From: Glandiceps talaboti
Taxonomy: Eukaryota; Hemichordata; Enteropneusta; Spengelidae
Direction: 5' to 3'
Assembly: GCF_964340395.1 (NCBI RefSeq)
Contig: NC_135562.1
Coordinates: 8,415,134 to 8,479,133, forward strand
Length of the DNA: 64,000 nt
The position numbers were made by a program, and so were the translations under genes. The notes below the pieces were generated by a model. The model was not told the origin of the DNA, searched no databases, and saw only the letters and a list, made by a program, of their open reading frames with translations. Below, piece by piece: positions 50,196 through 62,591 of the stretch (the first letter of the stretch is position 1; each line of letters starts with the position of its first letter).

Positions 50196-51277
50196 CCTCT
50201 TCATCGTAAATTCAGTTGCAATAAACATTCTGTTATAACTAACACTCTGCCATGTCCCTCCATACTTCAGTTACCAATAGAGTAAATGCATCACTACAAT
50301 GAACATTTCATTATAACAAAGCTTTCGTGTATTCCAACAAGTTCATTATACAGAAGTTAGTGGTACAGTGCACTTCGAAAAACGTTTTCAGTTTTAAACC
50401 AACGGCACAAGTATTATCATTGTCTACATCACATGTAAATTTTAATTCAACTTTTTAGGAATCACACGATGGAACATATCAATTTTCTCCCTATGAGATA
50501 ATAAGTACGGAAAATTTGTATAAAGCAGAAAAGTGTTGCAATTTAAAATATGTTGCAATTGAATACAATAACAGCTGGAACATCTTCATTGTTAAACACT
50601 TTTAGCAGACATTTTTAATGGCAGTACAGTAATGCTTCCTAAATTAGCATTGCCCATTTTTTAAAAAAAGGTCAAATCTACATGTATTACTCTGAAATAC
50701 TCCTATGATTATCCTCTATAAACTAATTATTATATGATGAAAAATTATCATTTTAGCTGATCACTCCAGACATTTTAGTAGTTAAAACTCTCAATGTGAA
50801 ACTCAGTCATGCAAGTATTGACCCACTTTTCATTCATATCATGTTTCACTTTCAGATAGCCCATAGATCTTTCTTTGACTGCAAAGGTACAATGCAGATA
50901 TCGAGATATGCAAATTAGCAGACTTACAAAATAGGTAAATGGCTATGCAAATGAATGTATAAACTATGCAAATTAGATATACATATGCAAATTTATGCCA
51001 ACTACATAAAGACAGTCTTCAATATTTGACAATATGCAACTTTTTTGAGCTAAATTATTAAGATATTTGTGAAACAAAAGAGAGCATTGTAATGCTAATG
51101 AATTCATTTTGTATGCAACACAGCTTCCAAGTTTCATGGATAGAACCCCACTACTACATGTATACATTACCACACACACACACACACAACCCTGTTTTGG
51201 CCCAGTGTCTTCAATGGAGTGGACAAACTGTTATTTCAGTAAGTCTTTGCCTGTCTCTTTTATCATTCTAATTACAG

Positions 51278-51672
51278 CAGGTAAAACCCTTGATGTGAAA
51301 TCACCCATTCAAGGAGCTCATCTAACCTGCTTTCTATTGTATCAAGTTTCAGATGGCATATCTTTCACTAGAAAAGTGAAACTTAAGAAGAGACTTAGGG
51401 GTTATAACTGGAACACCCTTAAAACTGATGAATTCTTAAATGACCATATGGACGAGGATTGGGTATTTATTTTGGATTTTTAATTTATAAGACAATTTTA
51501 TCACAACTTCCTACTAGAAAAATCAAATGTGAAACAACATATGCCAAGTATGTGTTTATAACTGAATACATTGCAAAAAAGCTAAAACAATGTCTAAAAA
51601 GTTCAACTGAACAATTCACAATAGAACTATGATGTGAACAATAATAATATAATATTGTAAATTATTAATAAA
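51278..51672 (+). other. Exon-like open frame of unknown identity
   Basis: A pyrimidine-rich acceptor (tctaattacag) at 51267-51277 opens a frame GKTLDVKSPIQGAHLTCFLL, continuing through FTRKVKLKKRLRGYNWNTLK to HMDEDWVFILDF and TAA at 51481-51483. AATAAA follows at 51667-51672. The Lys/Arg/Asp content is more protein-like than in most local frames and the arrangement resembles a terminal exon. I recognise no family and no upstream exon, so it may be chance or a relic. Confidence 0.15.
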
Positions 51673-51673
51673 C

Positions 51674-51975
51674 ATTTTATCATATAAATTGTAATATTTT
51701 GAGATTGGGTATATTTGAATAAGTTACGTGCATACATGAATATAAACATATTGATAATTTCTGGGATATAATTTTGCAGAAAGGCCTAATAATGTGAATT
51801 CTTATTTGTTGAATTATGTATTTTATAAACATAACTATATAAATTGTAATATTTTGAGATGGGCTTTTACAATTGTTTGTTGATGTAATTCATAAACATT
51901 GAGTAATATTAATTTTGATATTTGTTAGGTCTTAAGTTTGCGAAAAGGCCTTTTGTTTTGAAATAGGCACATGTT
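51674..51975. repeat. Diverged direct duplication, about 155-bp period
   Basis: tatataaattgtaatatttt followed by gagat occurs near 51683 and 51838. In both copies aaaggcct lies about 100 bp later. Confidence 0.65.
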
Positions 51976-52424
51976 CAGCATGGGTTGATACAAGAACAAT
52001 TCTCCACATTAGTGTATTGTATTATCTCTATTCTTACCTTGACAATACTAAATTTCATTTGTATAGACATTTAGTACTGAATGCACTTATCATAATTACC
52101 TTCCTATAATAGGGGAAATTATCAAATTATATCTACAATTCATTTCTGTACTCGCATGACGAATTTTACTATTCATCTACGGATTGCATCGGGAATAATC
52201 AAATTACCATTCCAGTTCCTTAGATAACAAGAAAATGGCATTTTGAACATCTGCAAGGACATCTCTGCATGTAAATGACGGTTTCATTTGGGAAATGGGT
52301 CAGCGAACTTTAGTCGTTTTCATAAATATTTGAAATAAAATAAAATATTAATATTTGTTTCTTTAAGTTGAGTTATGCAAGCCTGAGTGCAGAGTCCATT
52401 AGAGTATAGACAGTGGAGGGGAAA

Positions 52425-52735
52425 GTTTGACCAAATATGCATAATTAGTTCACAACAACCTGATTACCACTTAGTAGGACAGTTTGGCCAAATATGCAAA
52501 TTAATTGCTAATCACCTGATTATCCTAATAAGGAAAATTTCACCAAATATGGATCAATCAGTAATAAATCACCTGATTGTTCCTAATAAGGAAAGTTACA
52601 CAAAATGTACATTAATTACCATTCACCTGATAGTTCGTATAAGGAAGTTATACCAAATATGGAAATAAAGACAAAAGGCCTAGATAACCCCCAAATATGG
52701 ATGCATTTGTCCCTAATAAGGAAGTGATTGTGTAA
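52425..52735. repeat. About 55-bp degenerate tandem repeat
   Basis: accaaatatg starts lie at about 52431, 52488, 52543, 52599 and 52653 (spacings 57, 55, 56, 54), each with tcacctgatta and cctaataaggaaa between. The 93-codon plus frame here reflects this array. Confidence 0.88.
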
Positions 52736-53133
52736 ACATGGAAATGACAATTCTAAATATAAGCCAAGGACACTGGGTCTTAACAATGAAATGTAGTCAT
52801 ACGATGGTCATGATATTCTAACTCCAAATTAAAATATTTTTTTTTACCTTTTATACCATGAAATATTAATCTTTTTGAAAACAAATATTAATTCATATCA
52901 ATGAAATATCAAACTTGAGACATTTTAATCTTTATTTGAATTTTCATACATGAAATTACAAATTTGATGTAAGAAATATTAAAACTTTATTTAAGAATTT
53001 GTAATCTTCTTTGCATGAAATATTAATTTTAATAAAAGGACATGATGTTTATGGAAGAATTTACCACCAAGTTTAATAGAAATAATAGTTATTTTCAAAA
53101 CTGAAATTTTAACTAGAATTTTATGACATTTTC

Positions 53134-53164
53134 GGGGAAGGGAAGGGAGGGGGAGGAGAGGGGG
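53134..53164 (+). other. Canonical G-quadruplex motif
   Basis: ggggaagggaagggaggggg has four G-runs with 1-2 nt loops, followed by more G-runs. Confidence 0.75.
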
Positions 53165-54148
53165 TGAATTTCATTTTTGAAATCAACTTTACACTAAGCT
53201 TTCCGCCTAGACATTACATGTTTTATGTCAGTTTGTACCAACTTGAACTAGTTGCAGTAAAGAGATTGCCAGGTCAATAACAGCTACAATTAGTAGATAA
53301 TTTCAATAGCTAGTATGGAGGTGCCACCAATTAGTGGCCTTGATAATGGTGTACTTAGCATGGTAATTATAGTTAATGTATTTGCCCTAGTTTTTGCTGG
53401 TATAATAATATCACACTCCGTACATATATTACATCTATAAGACAAGTAATTACATTCTGTATGTATACGCCAATGGAAGTCTTTAACTGAAAAATTTGTC
53501 TAAAAATTACGATAAAAATCATTTGATCCATAACATAATTTCAACATTAACAATGTCAGTGTAATTTTATTCATTAATTTTTCACAAAATTTCTGGTCAA
53601 TTTATAATTCTACTTCCTTTGTCATGAAATTAGTCAGCCATTTATCGTTATCTCAATTCTTTATAAAGACTTCAATTTCTACGTTTTTCTCATTAACCAA
53701 ATAATTAGCTTCACCAACTGCATCTGTCTTTTTGCTTGTGAGATAAAATACATATCTAAACTATTATTACCCTAACATCTTTTTGAGTCACTTTTAAAAT
53801 ATTTGTACAATGTACATTCATTTTCGTTTCGAATATATTTTAAACATTTCACAACGTATGAAAGGAATACCAAATACATACATAACTGACAGAAATATTT
53901 GAACATATTACCAGCCAAAAAAAAATACATCTAACATATCTGAAATTGTGAAGAAAATAAATGGATGAATGTATTTATTTATTCAGACTTTTTAGTATGT
54001 GTTTGAACTGCTGTGTGACCCCTTGTTGCAATATTTGGTTGTCCGTATACACTTCATAGTATTTTGAAGTCATACTTTAATGCAAAACCTGGTGGGACAT
54101 TTACAGTATTTTTAGTACTCATTTCATTCTAGTAAACAAATATATTCA
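53165..54148. other. AT-rich noncoding stretch
   Basis: Nothing identified. Confidence 0.4.
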
Positions 54149-54388
54149 TAGTAATGAAAATTTCTATTCACAGAGCCAAAAAATTCTCGGAAATGAATCC
54201 CAAATTTCTGCTGATGTCTCGTCAACATTGTCAGGGGTGTACTACACCCCTGACACCCCTGACCCTGATGTCTCGTCGGTATCTTCAGGGATGTAGTACA
54301 CCCCTGACGATACTGACGCGATGTCAGCAGAAATTTGGGTTCACTTCCAAGAATCTTTTGACTCTTGTGAGTGAAATTTTCATTACTA
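54149..54388. mobile_element. MITE, family G, 240 bp with about 105-bp arms
   Basis: The left arm tagtaatgaaaatttc, caaatttctgctgatgtc and gtcaggggtgtactacaccc is the reverse complement of the right arm gtagtacacccctgacgat, gatgtcagcagaaatttggg and gaaattttcattacta. Almost the whole element folds back. Overlapping frames on both strands are a consequence of this symmetry. Confidence 0.9.
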
Positions 54389-57300
54389 AGTATGAACCCA
54401 GAGTCCATGAACATTCATTCTCGCAAAAAATATTCAATTTTAACGTAACATAACACTGACAATACAGTATTACATGTATTGTTGGTAGTGTTTTCCTTGG
54501 CTGTGATATATTTGTGAATTGTGGCTGAAGAAAGAGAAGAATTGTACTAATTGTGTACACTACATACATTCCAGGTTTGGATTTTCTATCATACTTAAAA
54601 CAATTTGCCTATCTTGAGTTCTAAATCCCTAAAGACACATAAAAGTGTTTGCCTATTTGCATCTCACACGTCTTTCAGTTACTTAGATGAAGTAGGCCAG
54701 TCTTGGCTGTTTATAAATGTGTAATCAGAATGCTGTATGAGTGTCGCAAGATTGTCACTATTACATTCTGGTATTTCCATTATTGATGTCTGCAGCTTGT
54801 AAGCTATCAGGCCTGTACTTACTCGCAATCAAAAAACTGATGAATTTTCTCCAACATGTCTCTTCTCCGGAAGGTGATTTTGTCAGAAGAGTGTTATTAT
54901 TCATCTTGAATGTAACTACAGTGAACTGAACATATTAATTTTAATGAGAAACCAAATTGAGATAATTCATATAACCGCTGTATCTGCGTCACTAAAACTT
55001 TGCATTTAGATTACCCAAATGAAAGCCTTTGCTCTGACCTTTAACCTTACTTGTGACCAGCGATAATGTGCAATTGACATAGCGATACTGTCTATAATGA
55101 CTGTTGTCAGGGAGCTGTCACATGATACAAACACTCTGATAAACACACCAAGGGAATGTCACTGGTGAGCAAACAAATGAGAATTTGTTAATTTTTCAAT
55201 AACCACTTGGAGACGACTTCATTTTAATATTGAGCTGCACAAACTAGACAGAAATTCACTGCCAAGACTTCAATATAGGTCTTGACCTTCAATTGAACTT
55301 GGACTTAAATGCCACAAGCTAATTTTCAAAAACATGAACGAGCTGAAAATGAATGCAACTTTGAAAGCAACGAAGCCAGAGACTTCGGCTTCTGACTTGA
55401 TAATGTCGTTCAAGCCAGTATGTTGAGCCAGACAGCCACATCTCTGGACTATGAACAACACAGCATCATGTACAGTCAAATAGCAAACACACATTTCTCA
55501 ATATTGATTGATTATGCTAACTGCTCTAGATGGCACATATAGAATTGATCACCATTGTCAAACTGCGCCATTATATTACTTTCTAACACCTGTGATGTTT
55601 CATTCATGGAATGGGGGTACATTTAATCTAAACAAACACATTTTATTTCCCAAAGCTTAATATAACTATCTAATATATACATGTACTTACTATATAGTCC
55701 CTAAGTGACCTTAGTCTTACCAGGATAAAGCAAGCCATCCTAAGCCAATAAAACTCTTGTTGTACCATGCTTCAATATTACCCCTGAATTAATTTTATCA
55801 CACAATATGCTGGCAAAATCTATATCTCCTGGATATCTGCAGTCCTCATTATTCCCCCCCCCCCCCCAACCATGCATCTGCAGACCTCATTAAGTCCCAT
55901 CCCACCCAATATGAAGGTCAAATTTACAGGAAAACAATTTGGAAATTTTTACAGCATTTCCTTCCTCGGTTAAAAGGGTGAATATCTTACAATGGTTAAG
56001 TGTTTCGGAAACAAATTTGATGCATTTTTACAATCACTAGAATGATGAGTTCACATCAACATCATAGATAGATTGAGTGTAAAGGAAACTGCAATAATTT
56101 GACCAGGTAAATCTCTTCAGTTCAACATTACCACCACTGGAACAAATGATCTTAAAATGATCTTATTAACATTTCGCAAAGTCTCGAAACAAAACAGGGT
56201 GCTACTGTACCATAATTTGTCTACAACATGGATAAATCCAAACTAGAACACAGACTGTGCACTCAATTTACCAAATATTGTCTGCCGTTCAAATTAGAAT
56301 GCAAAGCTATACTTGGAGCTCACTCCAGTGTCACAGAAACAATGACTCATCTGCAAATGAAGGACCTTTGACCTTTGACCTCAGTACCAGCTTGTCAACG
56401 AGGAAGTGGGGAAAAAGAAATCAAGGTACTTACTTCCTGATGTAAATGAGTCACGATTGTCGCAGTTTTAATCAAAAGAAACACAACATTGGGTAAATAC
56501 ACAGCGATTTAGACCACTATAGAAATGTCGAACGACATGTCTATCTGATATTTTGTCTAATGTAGTCCGTCCTGCCCAATATGATTCACTAATGAAAGGG
56601 CTGTGGACCACTAATCTGACAAAAAATTTGACACCATAATTTTTGTTTCATTTTTACATTTTACATAACATTGGCAGCCTGTCTAAACTGCATATTAGCA
56701 AATTGGTATTGTCTAACTATCCTAGATCAAATAAAAATTATTTCAGTATATTCATACCTTTTCCATGTAAAACAAAAGCTTCATCTTAGAAATTGAAATA
56801 CTTCATTTTTGAAAACTTAAAATAATTTTTCATAAATTTTCAAATTACTTGTCTGCTGAATGTTTTCTCCATTAGTGGAAAATACTAAAACTTTTTTAAT
56901 TTCATTTAATAGTCAAACGGTACACATGCCCCATGTATCATATTTTGAAATTTGATGTTATTAAATTTTTATCACAGCATTGTCTGGACCACTGGTTTAA
57001 TTTCGTGTGATCACCGTACATGTTTAAATGTATTAGTTTACAGATAACTTAGTCAATCGCTGAATTATAAATTATGGTATTCTAGCTAAAACTGATTTGA
57101 ATCAGTAAAATGCATTTCAGTTCAATATGGAATGGCCTAGAGGCAGTGGTAAGTAATCTAGATATATGCGCTAGAAGCTAAAAGTGAAATTCAAGCTGGG
57201 TGTTGGGGTCCGTGTGCTTTGAGTCAGTGTGCCTATGGCATTTTTCACACAGTAAATTAATTTTGTATTGAAAGTACAAAATTACAAGGTGTACGACACA

Positions 57301-57600
57301 GACTTAATGTCTCTCTGTATTAATTTTGCTTCAAATGAAGAATTTTTTGTATTTTTCTAGTTAAATATAGCTGATGTGTAATGTACGTGTTATGACAAAT
57401 GTATTAATTTCTCTACAATCCTGTATGTCTCCCAATTTCTTGGTCTTCCCAATAATTGTATCATGGAATATTACTCATATTGTTTACCTAATTGTCTCTC
57501 AGGTTTACAAGAAATGATTACACATTTTTTAAGCAATAAACACAAACATTTTTTTTTATACGAAACAAAAATATCAGAAAAATGCTTTGATTTAGAATGT
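54389..57600. other. Noncoding stretch
   Basis: No supportable gene. A tandem nuclear-receptor-like repeat lies at 56362-56382 and a poly-C run near 55854-55867. Confidence 0.4.
56362..56382 (+). promoter_or_regulatory. Triple half-site nuclear-receptor element
   Basis: ggacctttgacctttgacct reads as three consecutive TGACCT-like half-sites with 1-bp spacing (overlapping DR1 elements). Confidence 0.4.
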
Positions 57601-57617
57601 AGTGTACCTTAGCCCAG

Positions 57618-57698
57618 AGACTTGGCTATCTAACGCGATATATTTGGCTTGATATTTTGTTCCGGTGAACATCATTTTCAAGCCAGATAGCTAAGTCT
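57618..57698. mobile_element. Small hairpin/MITE-like inverted repeat
   Basis: agacttggctatct and agatagctaagtct are inverted with one mismatch, with an inner pair tttggcttgat / tcaagccag; about 80 bp in all. Confidence 0.5.
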
Positions 57699-58527
57699 TG
57701 GTGCTAGATGTTCCTCTAAGGCCTAAAGTTTATGTGCCACTTTAAAGTACATATTTACATTTTAATTTAAGATAAGTTGCTATCTGGGTTTCAGTGAAGG
57801 GTGGTAATTTTCTGTTTCATTTCAATTATAAAACAAAAATACTGATTATGATGCCTACACATTTTATCAGAGTTTCCCATCAAAATAATAATTATTTGTA
57901 CTGGCTGGAGAGATTTGTTGCAGCTCAGTGCTCTATCACATCGAGATTTGTTGGTGTTTATGAAGTGCAAAAGAAAACAATACTGTCAATAGCTACACCA
58001 ATGCCAGTGGTTGGCTAATCAATTAACGGCTGCTTGGAGGAATGAATCTCCAAAAACGCTTCCATAAAACAAGCTTCAGAGGTTGTATTTGACATAAATT
58101 GTATATTACTTGAAAGGGAAAAACCCTTCCTCCTTTAGGTGTGGCTGTATGAAACCTAAGGAAATGCTCTCACTATTTGGATAACAACAGGGGCTTTTTC
58201 TTATCAGTGGTCTGCCAAACAAGGAAGTAAACTTTATTTTGCCATTGTTTGTAGTTACCAATGTTTACAATGTGATATACTATGTACACTAATATCTTAT
58301 CTACAACGACGTCACATGAGAAACTTGAAAATACCTTTCTTGTACTTTATGTGTACCCACAGACATTCAGTAGAAAAGGGGAAACTTGGGGAAACACCAA
58401 CATCTTGTATACTTGTAAAACTAACATCATTACTAGTATGTTAGAGTGTGTTATGAATATCTTAGTAGTAAATTACTATAACAATGGATGGTGAGTATTA
58501 GACTTTCTAGTTAATGTACATGTATGC

Positions 58528-58528
<1 letters not shown>

Positions 58529-58572
<44 letters not shown>

Positions 58573-58579
58573 TATGTGC

Positions 58580-58610
<31 letters not shown>

Positions 58611-58630
58611 TGTATGTATGTATGTATGTA

Positions 58631-58665
<35 letters not shown>

Positions 58666-58752
58666 ATGTATGTATGTATGTATGTACGTATGTACGTACG
58701 TACGTACGTATGTATGTACGTACGTATGTATGTATGTATGTATGTATGCATG
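58529..58752. repeat. Compound (GT)n/(TGTA)n/(CGTA)n microsatellite
   Basis: (GT)n, then TGTA units, a GT insert, more TGTA, and a domain of TACG/CGTA variants at 58685-58725. Confidence 0.97.
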
Positions 58753-59244
58753 TGCATTCTGATATGATATGCCACTCACTGACATACCTGCTTGTTATTC
58801 AGTGTTCACATAAAATGGTATTCTCCCATCCCATACTATGTGGCAACTCACAAAAAATACAAACCTGTTTTTTTTATCATTTCGACAAATTCTGTCTTTC
58901 AATCGAGAGCAAACTGGTATATATACATACATGTACATTTATATATATAGAAACCACTGCAGTCGTATATTTGTAACATTACCCCTATTACACAGTATAA
59001 AACTGTCCTTTTTTGACCTCTGTAATCTTTGAAGCGAGCATCATTTCCGCTGAGCTTTCATTGAAGAGTAGATGAATTTCAGAGAAGACACCCTAAGCTA
59101 TAAACAGTAATCCATTATTCAGAATCAGAGTAAGCATCCTATGTGTGTATTTTGGTTAGCAATCCCTGCCATAAATCTAGTCTTATCAATGTACTACTTC
59201 TACTAGTAAACAGTAAGAGATATTCCAGTACTCAACAGTGTAAA

Positions 59245-59425
59245 ACAATGATGCGAATCCCAAAATTTTTGCCAACATTTTCAGAGGTATATGTACTTCA
59301 ATTGCCCATTGTAGTACACCACTGGAGATGCTGACAAGATGTCGGCAAAAATATGAGATTTGCTCTCAAGAAATTTGTTTAACACTGTAAGTAGAAATTT
59401 TCATTAGTAAAATGAATCCAGAGTC
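59245..59425. mobile_element. Family G element, second diverged copy
   Basis: gcgaatcccaaaatttttgc, cagaggtatatgtactt, gtagtacacc, gatgtcggcaaaaat and gaaattttcattagta follow the order of the 54149 copy. The right flank (aatccagagtct, acattcatttt) also matches the flank of that copy, so the full element extends beyond the fold. Confidence 0.7.
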
Positions 59426-59429
59426 TATA

Positions 59430-61460
59430 GACATTCATTTTTGCATTATGGGATAATTATTGACGGGTAATATGTACAATCTATTATGAAATAAATGCAT
59501 AAACGACTTCTAAGTTATATTTTTGCCAGTTTGGTGGATAAGTTGCATATATCATTGAGTTCTAAGTCAAGTAGTGTTATAAGAACTCCAGTCAGCTACA
59601 TGTATGTAAATGTTGGGCGACCATCCTCCCTGTAACACTACCCCTACTCTGCACTAAACTATAGTTGTACCTGTTCCGAAGCACTGACAAGTTATGCTTC
59701 AGCGCTTAACATATACCTTTAGTCACGATACTTGCATGTGATTCTTCATGTACTAAATACCTCGTACTCTGGGACTTACTGGATAGTCACATTTCAGACT
59801 TTTCCTCAAGCATTGTTACATTTAAATCAGGGAATGCTCTGCAGATAATAAGTATGATAGTATCCTGTTTTTGCTCGTTTGTAGATCTTGTGTACAAATA
59901 CCCCCCCCCCCCCTCTCACAACACTCCATCCCCATCCCCACTAGAAAGAGGATTTTCATAATGAGTACATGATAATGATAAATCATCAGTGGAGACCTGC
60001 ATGCACACTGGATCATTTGAAGTAACACTTATATTTCATTGCTTGCCCAAAGCAAGGCAACAGGAGTTTTGAGCCTCATTGTAATGCTTGAGTATACCCA
60101 CAATAAAATGAAAACTTTGTCTTAGCAAGTAAGTTATTGTCAAATTGATTTCAAGTTATATCACTACTAAAGCTCCCAAACATCATAGGGCCCCATGAGT
60201 ATCGAGGGGGGGGGGGGGGGGAACAACTCCATTTTTAGCCTTAAATCAGTTACTTCTATACTCATTTTAAGATTAGGAAGTGTCCTCCCTCTGCCATTAC
60301 TCTTTATATCTCCCCTCCCCCCATACCTATCAATAATACTACAGAATTAATGACAACACATTGTTACTACCCTAACCACAATGACAAACTAACCCTAAAG
60401 CTAAATGTTACTATAGAGTGAGTTTTTGTCATGACCTCTTCATTTTCCCAGTACAATATTGATGTGTAATGGAAATTACACCCAAGGGGGACAAAAAAGG
60501 GAACTTTTACCAAAATAATTGTTGTTATCTATGAGTCCATTACCTCTTTAAACAGTTTTGTAGGGAAAGCTGATAGTCATGGTGTGGTTGTTAGCCACAA
60601 ATGGGTTCCAGAAGTTAGCATACACAACATATAAACACTTCATGACTGGTAAATGGGTTTATGTAGATACTAAACCATACTGCAAATACAATTTAGGTAG
60701 TAGTAAACTTCCATGCTACAAGTCGATGTTATTTCTCAACTTAGCAACTTGAACTGAGTTTCCAGTCTTCATTTTCACCTTCACTGTCGACTTCATAGAA
60801 TAAGATATCACATTCGTTGTATGATTTTGGGGAATGTGCGTGGCATGAGGAGTCATGTTCAATGGCATTTGGGTCAATTTGGCATGGAATTTGTTGGGTC
60901 AAGAACACAGAAACAGTAGGAGTATCATTATACCAAGTGTATTATAAATAAACACATATTTTTTCACATGTGGGGTACACAGTTTGATTTTGATATTACT
61001 TAAATCCCACATAATTCTTGGGAATCATACTTTTATCTTATATGAACAGACCACTGTAGAAGTACTCAACAGTGATTACAACGGAACATACAATATGATC
61101 AGTTTTGGAACAAGATTAAATATCACTTTTGAGGTCAACTACACGATGCGATAACGAGGAATTGTTTCAGGAAACCACAAAGCAAACATGTTGTTTGTTT
61201 TACAGATATCAAAATAAAGAGGTGCTAACAATGTCACTAATGAGGGTCGAAATAACTGTTTCGTTATCTGACGGTATGTTGCAGAGGCGGATATCGACAT
61301 TGTCTTTTTTGGCCTGACCGTGAACACTGTGCCTGAGTGGACAAAACACAAATGGGGATCTATTTCCCAACACTTCCGTCGTCTAAATTATTCTTAGAAC
61401 AACAGTTTTTAAGTACAACAAACTATGAAAATGTTGCCCCATGTCCGGTAACGTTGACTG
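59430..61460. other. Noncoding stretch
   Basis: Poly-C near 59900 and poly-G near 60206. A stop-to-stop minus frame at 60741-60941 looks protein-like but has neither ATG nor acceptor AG. No supportable gene. Confidence 0.35.
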
Positions 61461-61539
61461 TATGATAAATATCATTATATTATGTCGTTTTTCGATACCA
61501 ATGATCTGATCACAATAATTACCAAGGTGTGTGTTGACG

Positions 61540-61635
61540 GGACAAGGGCTAGCTTTTTTTTGACAACCACTTCGGTCGCCATTTTGTGCACGTGACAAAA
61601 CATAAAAGGGATACCTCCTTCGGAAGTACAAAAAA
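61540..61635 (-). promoter_or_regulatory. Candidate minus-strand promoter/start region
   Basis: On the minus strand, tacttccgaag (ETS-like) and tcacgtgcac (E-box CACGTG) precede CAAAATGGCGACC, a YY1-like word whose ATG opens MATEVVVKKKLALVPSTHT up to a weak donor gtaatt. This could be an initiating exon of an unknown minus-strand transcript or just a promoter. No partner exon was identified. Confidence 0.25.
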
Positions 61636-61732
61636 GCAGGACGGCTGCGTTCTCTCTACGTACACCACTCATACCATCCGATGTTTTATGTTCTAGCCGA
61701 TCGGGTAACGAGTTAAGCTAAATACGATCATC

Positions 61733-61846
61733 TAAGGCTGTGTTCCGCCCCGATGCTTGCGCCATGACTTATCACTTGTAAATACAAATGACAAGTTTGC
61801 AACGTTCTTATTTCACTGCGATCGAGTACGAACCAAACACAGCCTT
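61733..61846. mobile_element. 114-bp MITE with 12-bp terminal inverted repeats
   Basis: taaggctgtgtt at 61733-61744 is the exact reverse complement of aacacagcctta at 61835-61846. The interior is GC-richer than the surroundings. Confidence 0.7.
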
Positions 61847-61867
61847 ACATGGTCCATGTAAACTTAC

Positions 61868-62165
61868 CTAAAATGAAGGCAAAGTTGTAGAGCCTGGTCC
61901 CGCGATAATGATTACCTGTTACCTCCGAACCAGTAGTGTTGCTAGCCAGGATTATTCGTCAAGTCCGAAGGAAAACTCCAGTGCTTGTTATCAGTGAATG
62001 TATTTCCGGGTTGTACTAGCGATGTACGGTCTCGTTGCTCTATCACAAGTTTCCGTCTTGCTCATGCCACTGTAGCCCATAATATTCGATACATTGTGAC
62101 TAAAATGTACATTCCAAATGACCTCAGATAACAGCGCCACTATCGCTGGCCCGCCATATACTTTC
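61868..62165 (-). promoter_or_regulatory. Candidate CYRI promoter and noncoding first exon
   Basis: Going leftward on the minus strand, a GC-richer block with tatatggcgggcc (YY1-like), tggaatgt (TEAD-like) and acccggaaat (ETS-like) leads to a near-consensus donor, TTTTAG|gtaagt, that would end an exon at 61868. No AUG-initiated frame crosses it convincingly. If spliced to the acceptor at 23679 it would give CYRI a first intron of about 38 kb. The link to CYRI is inference. Confidence 0.3.
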
Positions 62166-62528
62166 GTTTCTCCACGTTCCTCTGTTTGCTTCATTCGCAA
62201 TGTTTCAAGACATTCTTTAACAGGTACTATGTAAACTGGTCGTTGCAAAGACGTGAATGACAATCAAAAAAGATTTGTTCATATATTACATACATCACCG
62301 TAGAAAGAAACATAGATTTTACGTATCATATGACCTTTGACCCACTCATGCAAATATATATTTTCGTCATCATTTCTTATCGATATGTTGCATTGATAGA
62401 GTTTCTGTTTATCTTTGATATTAGAATAATTTATAATTCAATAAAACAAAATTTAAACGCGCCTAATTCCATTTGATATATTTTACATATTTTATCAGAG
62501 TTTATGATAAATCTGTGCCCTCACTCAC

Positions 62529-62591
62529 CTTTGACCCCCAACGTCAAACGGATATCGATTCACAAATTGTCGTCTGCTCAATCACAAAAGC
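62529..62591 (-). other. Candidate noncoding exon (minus strand)
   Basis: Acceptor tgtttcttcattacag and donor AAAG|gtgagtg bracket 63 nt in which all three frames contain stops. It would fit an internal 5' UTR exon of the same leftward transcript. Splice-site quality is the only evidence. Confidence 0.25.

Noticed and set aside
54124-54453. Nearly mirror-image frames on both strands (SRQHCQGCTTPLT / SRQYRQGCTTSLK)
   Set aside because: Direct consequence of the inverted arms of the family G element.
60741-60941. 67-codon minus-strand stop-to-stop frame with protein-like composition (ends EDWKLSSSC)
   Set aside because: No in-frame ATG and no AG acceptor between the upstream stop and most of the frame, so it cannot be a normal exon; no family recognised.
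61991-62263. 90-codon minus-strand frame at the candidate promoter
   Set aside because: No recognisable domain; the segment is better explained as promoter or 5' UTR sequence. Kept only as the promoter feature.
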